A stretch of DNA of 64,000 nt from CAIQPS01 sp963843455. GTDB taxonomy: Bacteria > Actinomycetota > Thermoleophilia > RBG-16-64-13. Both the position numbers and the translations under genes were made by a program. Of this stretch, positions 38,350 to 46,164 are shown piece after piece. The stretch's first letter is position 1. Each line of letters opens with the position of its first letter. Where the stretch lies: assembly GCA_963843455.1 (NCBI GenBank), contig CAWJKE010000007.1, positions 372,001 to 436,000 of the forward strand, in the 5' to 3' direction. A model generated the notes under the pieces. The model worked only from the letters and a program-made list of their open reading frames with translations. It did no database searches and had not been told where the DNA came from.

Positions 38350-38411
38350 TATCGATCGGTTAGGAGTAGCGGCCCCGGGGGGAGAAGCGCCCCCTGCGAA
38401 GGGAGTGCGAA

Positions 38412-39350
38412 TTGAAAGTGACGCCTCTCGACATCCGGCGGAAGGAGTTCAAGCGCTCGGTGCGCGGGTACTCGGACGAGGAGGTCGATCTCTTCCTCGA
38501 CGAAGTAGCCGACGAGATCGAGCGGCTCTCCCAGGAGAACGTCGAGCTACAGGACCGGATCCGCAGGCTCGAGGAGCAGCTTGCCGGACACGCCCAGCTA
38601 CGAGACGCCCTCGAGAAGACGCTGGTGACTGCCCAGTTCCAGGCCGACGAGACAAAGGCCAATGCCCATAAGGAGGGAGAACTCATCCTGAGGGACGCGG
38701 AGCTCAAGGCCCGCGGCATCGTCAGCGAGTCCTACTCCGAGATTCAGCGGGTGCAGCAGGCACTTATCCAACTAAAACATCTGGAAGAGGACTTCCGCTT
38801 CAAGTTCCGCTCCTTGCTCGAAGGCCACCTGAAGCTGCTCGACGAAGCCCCCATCAACATGGGAGCCGGCCAGCCCGTGATGGCCGAGGCACCTATGCCG
38901 ACCGTCGAGGAGACCCCGTTTGTGGTCCCTGCCGCCGTCGTGGAGGTCCCCGAGTATCCAGCGGTCGTTCAGACCGCCATCAAGCCCGAATCGCCGGTTG
39001 TCGCCGAGGAGGCCCCGTCCGCTGCGGAGCCGTCTCTCGCCGGGGAGGCGTCCCAGAGGGCTGAGCCGCCCGCCGAAACGGAACCCGAAGGGGCCGACCT
39101 CTGGGGCGAAGAATCGCCGACGGAGGGCAGCGGGGAGGCCGACACCGCCGAGCAGGCGTCCATTTTCGCGGAGGCTGACAAGACGGACGCGGCCGGCCGC
39201 CCTGACGGGGACTCGGGAACACCGATAGCACCGCGGGAGGAGGATCCCCTGAGCGGGTTCTTCTTCAACACCAAGCCCGAAGGGCCGGACGAGGCGTATC
39301 TCGAGGGCGACAAGGGCGGAACAGGCAAGCCGCGTGACTTCGAGTGGTGA
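38412..39350 (+). CDS. divIVA: DivIVA-domain protein
   Basis: Protein of 312 residues from TTG 38412, with AAGGGAG 6 bases upstream; GTG 38418 is an alternative. The N-terminal DivIVA lipid-binding segment is clear (TPLDIRRKEFKRSVRGYSDE, VDLFLDEVADEIERL). A long coiled coil follows to about residue 145. The C-terminal 165 residues are low-complexity, rich in Glu, Pro and Ala, and probably disordered. Marks curved membrane at poles and septum. Downstream of sepF, as usual. Confidence 0.92.
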   Translation: MKVTPLDIRRKEFKRSVRGYSDEEVDLFLDEVADEIERLSQENVELQDRIRRLEEQLAGHAQLRDALEKTLVTAQFQADETKANAHKEGELILRDAELKARGIVSESYSEIQRVQQALIQLKHLEEDFRFKFRSLLEGHLKLLDEAPINMGAGQPVMAEAPMPTVEETPFVVPAAVVEVPEYPAVVQTAIKPESPVVAEEAPSAAEPSLAGEASQRAEPPAETEPEGADLWGEESPTEGSGEADTAEQASIFAEADKTDAAGRPDGDSGTPIAPREEDPLSGFFFNTKPEGPDEAYLEGDKGGTGKPRDFEW

Positions 39351-39681
39351 GGACGACAATATAGGCTCCACACCTTTGGCGGTACGTCCGCGGGGCGGGG
39401 CCTTGCTGGTAGGGGTCAGGGTCATACCGTCCGCGGCCCGCACCGAGATACGAGGCTTCTATGGAGACCGGCTGAAGGTCGCAGTGAGCGCCCCTCCCGA
39501 GGGTGGGAAGGCGAACGCCCGGCTGGTCGAGTCGTTGGCCGGCTGGCTGAACATGCCCGCGGACGACATCCGGGTGGAATCAGGCCACGGCGGGCGCGAC
39601 AAGGTGGTAGGCTTCTCCGGCATAAAGGAAGAAGAGTTGCGGGATAGGCTGGACAGATTGCTCCGCGGAGCAGGCCGATGA
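39334..39681 (+). CDS. DUF167 (YggU-type) protein
   Basis: Protein of 115 residues overlapping the end of divIVA by 17 bases. The DUF167 core is intact: VRVIPSAARTEI, DRLKVAVSAPPEGGKANARL and the C-terminal KVVGFSGIKEEEL. The family's function is unknown; it commonly sits with divIVA, yggT and yggS. Small alpha/beta domain with a short N-terminal extension. Confidence 0.88.
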   Translation: MTSSGEDDNIGSTPLAVRPRGGALLVGVRVIPSAARTEIRGFYGDRLKVAVSAPPEGGKANARLVESLAGWLNMPADDIRVESGHGGRDKVVGFSGIKEEELRDRLDRLLRGAGR

Positions 39682-39693
39682 GAAGAACCGCCC

Positions 39694-40053
39694 ATGGATG
39701 ATGAAGCCCTGAAGAAGACCCTCTTGGCCGAGCGCGAGCGCCTCAGCCGGGAGATCGCCGAGCTCGACGCCGACCTGTCCGAGTCGTTGGAGGACTCCTC
39801 GGAGGAAAGCCCATACGACCAGCACATGGCCGAGACAGCGGCCGTGACCCTCGACCGAGAGATCGATCTCACCCTCGAAGAGAACGCTCGGGCTGCCATA
39901 TCCCAGATCGACCGGGCGCTGCACAAGCTGGAGACCGGCAACTACGGCACTTGCGACAAGTGCGGCAAGCCCATAGGCGACGAGAGACTCCAGGTGGCCC
40001 CCTTCGCCACTCTCTGCATCGAGTGTAAACGCCGGGAAGAACGGGGCAGATGA
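39694..40053 (+). CDS. TraR/DksA-type C4 zinc-finger protein
   Basis: Protein of 119 residues: an N-terminal helical hairpin with acidic residues (ELDADLSESLEDSSEESPYD), then a C-terminal C4 zinc finger, CDKCGKPI and CIECK, separated by about 17 residues. Members bind the RNA polymerase secondary channel or act in stress control; in Gram-positives most are uncharacterised. Its stop overlaps lspA. Confidence 0.85.
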   Translation: MDDEALKKTLLAERERLSREIAELDADLSESLEDSSEESPYDQHMAETAAVTLDREIDLTLEENARAAISQIDRALHKLETGNYGTCDKCGKPIGDERLQVAPFATLCIECKRREERGR

Positions 40054-40601
40054 AGTCCGCGAAGCCGGTCGAGCCCGATGAGGCGCCCGGGGCTGCAGGA
40101 TCGAACAGGCGGCGCCTGATCCTCAAATGGTCCCTACTCGTGGCGGTGGCCGCTCTCTGCACCGGCCTGGCGATGTGGACCACCTATCTGGTCGAGCAGC
40201 GGCTGGTGCTCGGCGAGGTCCGCCAGATACTGCCCTTTCTCTCGTTACAGCGGAGCGCGAACAGCGGAGTGGCCTTCGGGCTGCTCGGCGGACGGCTGGC
40301 TGTGATCCTTCCGGCCAACGCTATTGCCATACTCGTCGTGCTGATCTACGTTCACATGGAGCGGCGCCCTGTGTTGGCGGGAATAGCCGGTGGTTTGATC
40401 ATCGGCGGCAGCTTGGGGAACATCGTCCAGCGGGTCAGCGGTGACGGACATGTCACCGATTTTCTCAAGTTCCCCTACTGGCCCAACTTCAACCTGCCCG
40501 ATGTCTTCATCGTGCTGGGTATCGCCATCGTCTTCTTGGGGTTGATCGTCGAGGGGATCCGAGTCCTCCGAGCGGGGCATGAGGCTCCTGCCTCCCGGTA
40601 G
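40050..40601 (+). CDS. lspA: Lipoprotein signal peptidase II
   Basis: Protein of 183 residues with four membrane helices and a polar N-terminus of about 25 residues. Motifs: NSGVAFGLLGG (substrate-binding), GGSLGNIVQR, VTDFL with the first catalytic Asp, and FNLPDVFIV with the second. Two departures from consensus: GNIVQR lacks the Asp of GNxxDR, and FNxAD reads FNLPD. Both catalytic aspartates remain, so activity is expected. Cleaves prolipoproteins after lipidation. Confidence 0.9.
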   Translation: MKSAKPVEPDEAPGAAGSNRRRLILKWSLLVAVAALCTGLAMWTTYLVEQRLVLGEVRQILPFLSLQRSANSGVAFGLLGGRLAVILPANAIAILVVLIYVHMERRPVLAGIAGGLIIGGSLGNIVQRVSGDGHVTDFLKFPYWPNFNLPDVFIVLGIAIVFLGLIVEGIRVLRAGHEAPASR

Positions 40602-41545
40602 TGGAGACCGGGACCAGCAACGCCGGTCGGACGAAACTCACCTTCGTCGTCGGTGAGCAAGACTCCGGCACGCGGCTTGACGTCTTCGTCGGCAGACTGA
40701 GCGAGGTCGGCAGCCGGTCGCAGGCCGCCGCGCTCATAGCCGCGGGGGCGGTAGGCATCGAGGGAGGAGCCGCTGCCAAAAGCCGGCTGCTCGCTATCGG
40801 AGAGACGGTGACAGTGTTGCTGCCCGTCGACGTCGAGCTGGATGTGACGAGTCAGGCAGCGGTGCCTGTCGTATACGAAGACCGGTGGCTGCTCGTGGCG
40901 AACAAGCCGGCCGGGATGGCCGTTCACCCCTCCCGCGGACACGCCAGCGGGACGCTCGTCCAGGCGTTGTCCGGCCACGGGCCGGCCGGGGGCGAGGACT
41001 TCCGCCCGGGAGTGGTGCACCGGCTTGACAAGGACACGAGTGGGCTGCTCGTGGTCGCGAAGTCCACCGAGGCGCACCGGCGTCTGGTGGCGATGATGCG
41101 CCGGCGAGCGATCGAACGGCTCTACCTGGCTCTGGTGCGCGGCGGCATTGCGGCGGAGAGTGGGACCATCGAAGCGCCGGTGGGCCGCGACCCGGTGCGG
41201 CGCATCTCCATGACCGTCGGGGGATTGGCCGCGCGAGAGGCCACCACGCATTTCACCGTGCTCGAACGCCTTGGCGATCTGACGCTCGTCCAAGTCCGGC
41301 TGGAGACCGGCAGGACCCACCAGATCCGCGTCCACTTCGCGGCCATCGGCCACCCGGTGGCCGGCGATCCTCTCTATGCCCGGCGCGATTCCCTGGGACT
41401 CGGGCGGCAGTTCCTCCACAGTCACCGCCTGGGGTTTCCGCACCCCTTCACAGGGGAAGACCTCCAGTTCGAAGCCCCACTTCCGGACGACCTCCAAGCG
41501 GTGCTGCTCCGGCTGAGAACTGAGGGGGCTCGCGGACATGAATGA
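40601..41545 (+). CDS. rluD: RluA/RluD-family pseudouridine synthase
   Basis: Protein of 314 residues; GTG start overlaps the lspA stop. An N-terminal S4 domain (about 15-75) is followed by the catalytic domain with HRLDKDTSGLLVVAKS, containing the catalytic Asp, and TGRTHQIRVHFAAIGHPV. Next to lspA, as in many bacteria. RluD-type specificity (23S helix 69) is likely but not proven by sequence. Confidence 0.93.
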   Translation: METGTSNAGRTKLTFVVGEQDSGTRLDVFVGRLSEVGSRSQAAALIAAGAVGIEGGAAAKSRLLAIGETVTVLLPVDVELDVTSQAAVPVVYEDRWLLVANKPAGMAVHPSRGHASGTLVQALSGHGPAGGEDFRPGVVHRLDKDTSGLLVVAKSTEAHRRLVAMMRRRAIERLYLALVRGGIAAESGTIEAPVGRDPVRRISMTVGGLAAREATTHFTVLERLGDLTLVQVRLETGRTHQIRVHFAAIGHPVAGDPLYARRDSLGLGRQFLHSHRLGFPHPFTGEDLQFEAPLPDDLQAVLLRLRTEGARGHE

Positions 41546-42251
41546 GGCTCCAGGTGACACCGGAACGCCGGCGGTCGCTTTCTTCGATCTCGACGGCACT
41601 CTGGTCGTCGGCCAGACACAGGTCCTGCTGGTGAAGTTCTTGCGCAAAGCCGGCGTCGTGAGCCGGTCTTTCGTTGTGGGAACGACTCTATGGTTTGTCG
41701 CCTACAAGGCCGGGCTGGTCAAGGTCACCGAGGCGTCGCGGGCGAAAGGCATCGCGATCTTGAAGGGCTTGGGCGAGGAAGAGGTGAAGTCGCTCATGGC
41801 GCGGTTCACCGACGAGGAGATGGTTCCCCGGCTGCATCCGGCAGCGACCGCCGCCTTAGCCGAGCACCAGGCCGAGGGAGACGTGGTGGTTGTGGTATCG
41901 GCGGCGCTCGATCCGGTCGTGGAGGCATTGTGCAGCCGCCTCGGGGTAGCCGAATACGCCGGGGTGCCTTGCGAGGTAGTGGACGGCCGCTACACGGGCC
42001 GGCTGGACGGTCCCATCCCTTACAGCGCCGAGAAGGCCCGCATCGCGGCGCGCATCATCGCCGAGCACGCGGCCGATCCGGCGGATTGCTGGGCATACGC
42101 CGACCACGACACCGATTTGGACCTGCTTCGCTCGGTGGGACATCCCGTCGCCGTCAATCCTCGCCCGGGCCTCCGCTCCGAGGCTGAGCGCGAGGGCTGG
42201 CCCGTCCTCTTGAGTCCCGACCACTATCCCGGAGGTGTTCGAAATGGCTGA
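41538..42251 (+). CDS. HAD-superfamily IB hydrolase (phosphoserine-phosphatase-like)
   Basis: Protein of 237 residues. HAD motif I FFDLDGTLVVG near residue 13, motif II VVSAALDPVV, and motif III/IV with K (SAEKARIAARI) and YADHDTDLDLL. A helical C1 cap of the subclass IB type lies between motifs I and II. The substrate is unknown: candidates are phosphoserine-like small phosphates or phospholipid head groups. Overlaps the upstream synthase by 8 bases. Confidence 0.85.
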   Translation: MNEAPGDTGTPAVAFFDLDGTLVVGQTQVLLVKFLRKAGVVSRSFVVGTTLWFVAYKAGLVKVTEASRAKGIAILKGLGEEEVKSLMARFTDEEMVPRLHPAATAALAEHQAEGDVVVVVSAALDPVVEALCSRLGVAEYAGVPCEVVDGRYTGRLDGPIPYSAEKARIAARIIAEHAADPADCWAYADHDTDLDLLRSVGHPVAVNPRPGLRSEAEREGWPVLLSPDHYPGGVRNG

Positions 42252-44289
42252 CGCATTCCCCGCGAGCATGGCCGAGAAATGGGATCTGGACGACCTGGCC
42301 GTCGCTACCATCCGCACTCTGGCCATCGATGGTGTACAGAAGGCCAACTCGGGGCATCCAGGGATGCCTCTGGGGGCGGCCCCCATGGCCCACGTGCTCT
42401 GGACCCGGCATCTCAGGTTCGATTCGGCCCATCCCGAGTGGCCGGACCGCGACCGGTTCGTTCTGAGCGCGGGCCACGGCTCGATGCTGCTCTACGCTCT
42501 GCTTCATGTTGCGGGCTACGGTCTTTCCATCGACGAACTGGAGGCCTTCAGGCAATGGGGTAGCCGCACGCCCGGGCACCCAGAGCACGGGCTCACTCCA
42601 GGGGTAGAGACGACCACCGGGCCTCTGGGTGCCGGCTTCTCCAACGGCGTAGGTATGGCGATCGCCGAAGCCTTCCTCGCCGCCACCTTCAACAGGCCGG
42701 GCTTCGATCTGGTCGACCATCACACCTACGCCATCGTCAGCGACGGTGACCTCATGGAGGGGGTGGCCTCGGAGGCCGCCTCTCTGGCCGGCCACCTGGG
42801 TCTGGGCAAGCTGGTCTACCTGTACGACGACAATCAGATATCCATCGAGGGGTCCACGCAATTGGCCTTCACGGAAGACGTCGGGGCGCGCTTCGAGGCG
42901 TACGGCTGGCAGGTGGTCAGAGTGAGCGACGGCAACGACCTGGCGGCCATCGATGCCGCGATCTCGCTCGCCCGCGCCGAGAAGAGCAAGCCGTCCCTGG
43001 TGATGGTGCGCACCATCATCGGCTGCTGCAGCCCCCATAAGGCCGGTACCGCCGACGCGCACGGCTCGCCTCTGGGCGCCGACGAGGTCAGGCTTACGAA
43101 GGAAGCCCTCGGTTGGCCCGGCGACCTGTTCTTCGCCGTCCCCGACAGGGTGCGCGAACAGTACTCGGCCGTGACCGCGGCCGGGAGAGCACTACGAGTC
43201 CGGTGGGACGAGACGTTCGCTCGCTACGAGCAGGAGCACGCGGACCTGGCCAGGCAATGGAAGGGCGCCATGGCGGGAAGTCTGCCCGAGGGGTGGGCCG
43301 AGACATTGCCGGTCTTCGCACCGGGTGAGAGCTTAGCCACCCGCGCGGCCTCCGGCAAGACTCTCAACGCGCTTGCTCCCTTGCTGCCCACACTCATCGG
43401 TGGTTCGGCCGACCTTGCCCCATCGAACAACACCTATCTCTCCGGGCTTGGCGACTTTGAGCCTGGGTCGCCTGGCGGGCGCAACCTGCATTTTGGGGTG
43501 CGGGAGCACGCGATGGGAGGCGTGTTGAACGGCCTGGCCGCTCACGGCGGGATGTTCGCCTACGGCGGGACATTCCTGATCTTCTCGGACTACATGCGCC
43601 CGGCCATCCGGCTTGCCGCGCTCTCGCACTTCCCGGTCATATACGTGTTCACCCACGACAGCATCGGATTGGGGGAGGACGGTCCCACCCATCAGCCCAT
43701 AGAGCACCTGGCCTCGCTGCGGGCGATTCCGGGCCTCGTGGTCATCAGGCCCAGCGACGCCAACGAGACGGTGACGGCCTGGCGCGCCGCCCTGGAGCGG
43801 CGAGACGGACCGACAGCGCTGGTGCTGACTCGACAGAATCTCACCGTGTTCGACGGCGGGGAGCTCGCCACCGCGGACGGGCTGCTGCGCGGGGGCTACG
43901 TGCTCAAAGATGCCGCGAACGGACGGCCGGACGTGATTCTGCTGGCCACCGGGTCCGAGGTCGAGATTGCACTGGCGGCGGCCGGCACGCTCGCCGGCGC
44001 CGGGGTGGCGGCGAGGGTGGTGGCTCTGCCTAGCTGGGAACTGTTCGAGCGGCAAGAAGCCTCGTATCGGGACGGCGTGCTGCCGCCCGGCGTCACGGCT
44101 CGGGTCTCGATGGAGGCGGCGTCGACTTTCGGATGGGACCGGTACGTGGGCTCTGCGGGAGCGTCGATCGGCATCGACCACTTCGGAGCTTCGGCTCCGG
44201 CAAAGGTGCTGTATCGGGAGTTCGGCATCACCGCCGAGAACATGGTGGCGACCGCGCTTCGCCTGCTCGGCGGGGAAGGGGCGTCGTAG
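42244..44289 (+). CDS. tkt: Transketolase
   Basis: Protein of 681 residues from ATG 42244, behind GGAGG at 42231-42235. TPP domain with GHPGMPLGAAPMAHVLW and the GDGDLMEG-type pyrophosphate motif (SDGDLMEGVASEAA). The pyrimidine domain has GVREHAMGGVLNGLA and THDSIGLGEDGPTHQPIEHL, followed by the C-terminal domain. Pentose phosphate pathway enzyme. The region 44290-44416 downstream holds the pyr promoter. Confidence 0.96.
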   Translation: MADAFPASMAEKWDLDDLAVATIRTLAIDGVQKANSGHPGMPLGAAPMAHVLWTRHLRFDSAHPEWPDRDRFVLSAGHGSMLLYALLHVAGYGLSIDELEAFRQWGSRTPGHPEHGLTPGVETTTGPLGAGFSNGVGMAIAEAFLAATFNRPGFDLVDHHTYAIVSDGDLMEGVASEAASLAGHLGLGKLVYLYDDNQISIEGSTQLAFTEDVGARFEAYGWQVVRVSDGNDLAAIDAAISLARAEKSKPSLVMVRTIIGCCSPHKAGTADAHGSPLGADEVRLTKEALGWPGDLFFAVPDRVREQYSAVTAAGRALRVRWDETFARYEQEHADLARQWKGAMAGSLPEGWAETLPVFAPGESLATRAASGKTLNALAPLLPTLIGGSADLAPSNNTYLSGLGDFEPGSPGGRNLHFGVREHAMGGVLNGLAAHGGMFAYGGTFLIFSDYMRPAIRLAALSHFPVIYVFTHDSIGLGEDGPTHQPIEHLASLRAIPGLVVIRPSDANETVTAWRAALERRDGPTALVLTRQNLTVFDGGELATADGLLRGGYVLKDAANGRPDVILLATGSEVEIALAAAGTLAGAGVAARVVALPSWELFERQEASYRDGVLPPGVTARVSMEAASTFGWDRYVGSAGASIGIDHFGASAPAKVLYREFGITAENMVATALRLLGGEGAS

Positions 44290-44330
44290 CCGGCCGTCGG
44301 CGCCGACGACAGCGGGCCGCGGGCCGGTTC

Positions 44331-44359
44331 TTGACGCCGCAGCGGCGAGCGGGTAGCGT
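44331..44359 (+). promoter_or_regulatory. Promoter for pyrR-pyrB
   Basis: TTGACG at 44331-44336 and TAGCGT at 44354-44359 are separated by exactly 17 bases, a good fit to the actinobacterial housekeeping pattern TTGACR-N17-TANNNT. It lies in the gap after tkt, about 60 bases before pyrR. No PyrR-binding loop is seen between this promoter and pyrR itself. Confidence 0.6.
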
Positions 44360-44416
44360 GCGGGGGGGCGGTACGGGAAATGCCGGTGATTGTGGCGGCA
44401 TGGCGAGAAAGGCTGG

Positions 44417-44995
44417 GTGCACGCCGTGACGGGCAAGAACGGTGAGAACATTCGCAAGTGCAAGATCCTGCTTGACGAGGAACAAGTGAGCCGCACCCTC
44501 GCTCGCATGACGCACGAGATCGCCGAGCAGTCCCCCGACCTGGCGAACCTGGCGCTGGTGGGCATCCAGCGTCGAGGGGTGGAGTTGGCGGCACGACTTG
44601 CCGGCCTGCTCGAGTCGTTCTACAACGTGCGGCCGCCCACAGGTGCCATCGACATCACCTTCTATCGAGATGATATCGACGCCCGGGCCGGGAGGGACTA
44701 CGAGCAACCCCAGGTCCATTCGACCGATCTGCCTTTTGACGTCAACGACAAGACCATCGTGCTCGTGGACGACGTGCTCTACACCGGCCGCACCATCAGG
44801 GCTGCTATCGAGGCCCTCTTCGACTACGGCCGGCCCCTGGCGGTGCGGCTGGCGGTCCTCGTCGACCGGGGCCACCGCGACCTGCCCATCCGCCCAGATT
44901 TTGTGGGCAAGAACGTCCCGACCAGCCGGGGCGAGGAGGTCGTCGTCCACCTCGTCGAGACGGACGGGTCGGACGAAGTGGCCATAGAGGAGTAG
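44417..44995 (+). CDS. pyrR: Bifunctional pyrimidine regulator PyrR / uracil phosphoribosyltransferase
   Basis: About 192 residues. The start is uncertain: GTG 44417 or GTG 44426, with ATG 44390 further out. PRPP loop VLVDDVLYTGRTIRAAIEAL, GIQRRGVELAARL, and the basic RNA-binding face typical of PyrR. It binds a conserved RNA loop in pyr mRNAs when UMP is high. Two copies of that loop occur in this window, before pyrB and pyrC. Confidence 0.93.
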   Translation: MHAVTGKNGENIRKCKILLDEEQVSRTLARMTHEIAEQSPDLANLALVGIQRRGVELAARLAGLLESFYNVRPPTGAIDITFYRDDIDARAGRDYEQPQVHSTDLPFDVNDKTIVLVDDVLYTGRTIRAAIEALFDYGRPLAVRLAVLVDRGHRDLPIRPDFVGKNVPTSRGEEVVVHLVETDGSDEVAIEE

Positions 44996-45094
44996 CGCAG
45001 GCGCGCCCTCCGCCTGCGGGCGGCAGCGCCCCGGCCGCGGGTGCGGCGGCGAGCACTGCGGCCCTCGGCGCGGTAGAATCGGGAAGCAGACGAA

Positions 45095-45125
45095 CCTTTT
45101 AAACGGGTCCAGCGAGGCCGAAAGG
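45095..45125 (+). promoter_or_regulatory. PyrR-binding loop overlapping the pyrB ribosome-binding site
   Basis: CCTTT at 45095-45099 pairs with AAAGG at 45121-45125. Between them the sequence GGTCCAGCGAGGCC matches the PyrR-binding consensus ARUCCNGNGAGGYU. The AAAGGG at 45121-45126 is the only ribosome-binding site for pyrB (ATG 45134), so a PyrR-stabilised hairpin would hide it: translational repression as described for mycobacteria. A -10-like TAGAAT (45074-45079) lies just upstream. Confidence 0.85.
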
Positions 45126-45133
45126 GTAACGAA

Positions 45134-46054
45134 ATGCATCTCATCTCCATCGACGACCTCACCGCCGCCGAGATCGACAACCTGTTCAACCTGAGTGACG
45201 GGTTTCTCGAGATCGCCTCCCGTCCCATCAAGAAGGTCCCGACGCTCCGTGGCCGGACGATCATCAACGTGTTCCTCGAGCCGTCCACGAGGACTCAATC
45301 CTCGTTCGAACTCGCCGGCAAGAGACTGTCGGCCGACGTGATCAACATCAAGGGCTCTTCGTCGAGCGTCTCGAAGGGAGAGAGTCTCAAGGACACCATC
45401 CTGACTCTCGAGAGCTACCGCCCCGACATCATCGTCATGCGTCACCCGCAAGTGGGGGCGTCGCGCATGGCCACGCGGTATACCAACGCATCGGTGGTCA
45501 ATGCCGGCGATGGCACGGGTGAGCATCCCACCCAGTGCCTGCTCGACCTCTACAGCCTGCGGCGCGTCTTTGGGGACGTGAGGGGGCTGAAGGTGGCCAT
45601 CGTCGGCGACATCCTGCGCAGCCGGGTGGCTCGCTCCGACCTCTTCGGCTTCCGGAAGATGGGCATCGACGTACGGCTGGTCGGACCGCCGACTCTGATA
45701 CCTCCGGGAATCGAATACTGGGACGTGCCTGTCTACAACGGGCTCGACGCTCTGGAGGACGTGGACGTGGTGTATCTCCTCCGCATGCAGCTCGAACGGG
45801 CCAAAGGCAAGGTACCCCCGGTACCCTCGTTGCGAGAGTACAGCCGGGTCTGGGGCCTCTCGCCATATCGTCTCAAGCCCGGACAGCGGGTGATGCACCC
45901 GGGTCCCATCAACCGGGGGGTCGAGCTCTCGGCCGACCTCGCCGACGATGACCGCTCGTTGATACTGCACCAGGTGGAATCGGGGCTGGCCGTCCGTATG
46001 GCCATCCTCTACCAGTGCCTAGCGGGAAGCTTGAGCGAAGAGGCCGCCGTCTAG
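45134..46054 (+). CDS. pyrB: Aspartate carbamoyltransferase catalytic subunit
   Basis: Protein of 306 residues. Carbamoyl-phosphate loop PSTRTQSSFELAGKRL, SSSVSKGESLKDT (80s-loop Ser/Lys), HPTQCLLDLYS, and the C-terminal HPGPINRGVEL. No regulatory subunit PyrI is present nearby, so it is likely an unregulated class B or C ATCase. Translation probably controlled by the PyrR loop directly upstream. Confidence 0.96.
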   Translation: MHLISIDDLTAAEIDNLFNLSDGFLEIASRPIKKVPTLRGRTIINVFLEPSTRTQSSFELAGKRLSADVINIKGSSSSVSKGESLKDTILTLESYRPDIIVMRHPQVGASRMATRYTNASVVNAGDGTGEHPTQCLLDLYSLRRVFGDVRGLKVAIVGDILRSRVARSDLFGFRKMGIDVRLVGPPTLIPPGIEYWDVPVYNGLDALEDVDVVYLLRMQLERAKGKVPPVPSLREYSRVWGLSPYRLKPGQRVMHPGPINRGVELSADLADDDRSLILHQVESGLAVRMAILYQCLAGSLSEEAAV

Positions 46055-46071
46055 CCCTCCGCAGACTTTGG

Positions 46072-46112
46072 TCTAAATGCTTGACATTAGAATTTAGAGT
46101 CAATATTCTAAT
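46072..46112 (+). promoter_or_regulatory. Candidate operator with four TCTAA half-sites around the por promoter
   Basis: ATTAGAAT (46086-46093) and ATTCTAAT (46105-46112) form a perfect inverted repeat with an 11-base spacer. TCTAAAT (46072-46078) and ATTTAGA (46092-46098) form a second, interleaved one. In total four TCTAA/TTAGA half-sites flank and cover the -35, spacer and -10 of the promoter. The stretch is AT-rich within a GC-rich genome. The regulator is unknown; a redox or iron-sulfur sensor would suit the target gene. Confidence 0.55.
46081..46109 (+). promoter_or_regulatory. Strong promoter for pyruvate:ferredoxin oxidoreductase
   Basis: Perfect TTGACA at 46081-46086, 17-base spacer, TATTCT at 46104-46109. 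Best promoter match in the window. Transcription would start near 46116, about 50 bases before the GTG of por. It overlaps the inverted repeats described separately, so repression by steric block is likely. Confidence 0.75.
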
Positions 46113-46164
46113 ACCGGCGCGACTCTGATCCCGCCGACACTCGCGACTTCGAGAGGGGACCGCC

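Noticed and set aside
44228..45970. 580-codon open frame on the minus strand across tkt, pyrR and pyrB
   Set aside because: It is antisense to three well-conserved genes, has no family resemblance and is typical of GC-rich shadow frames.
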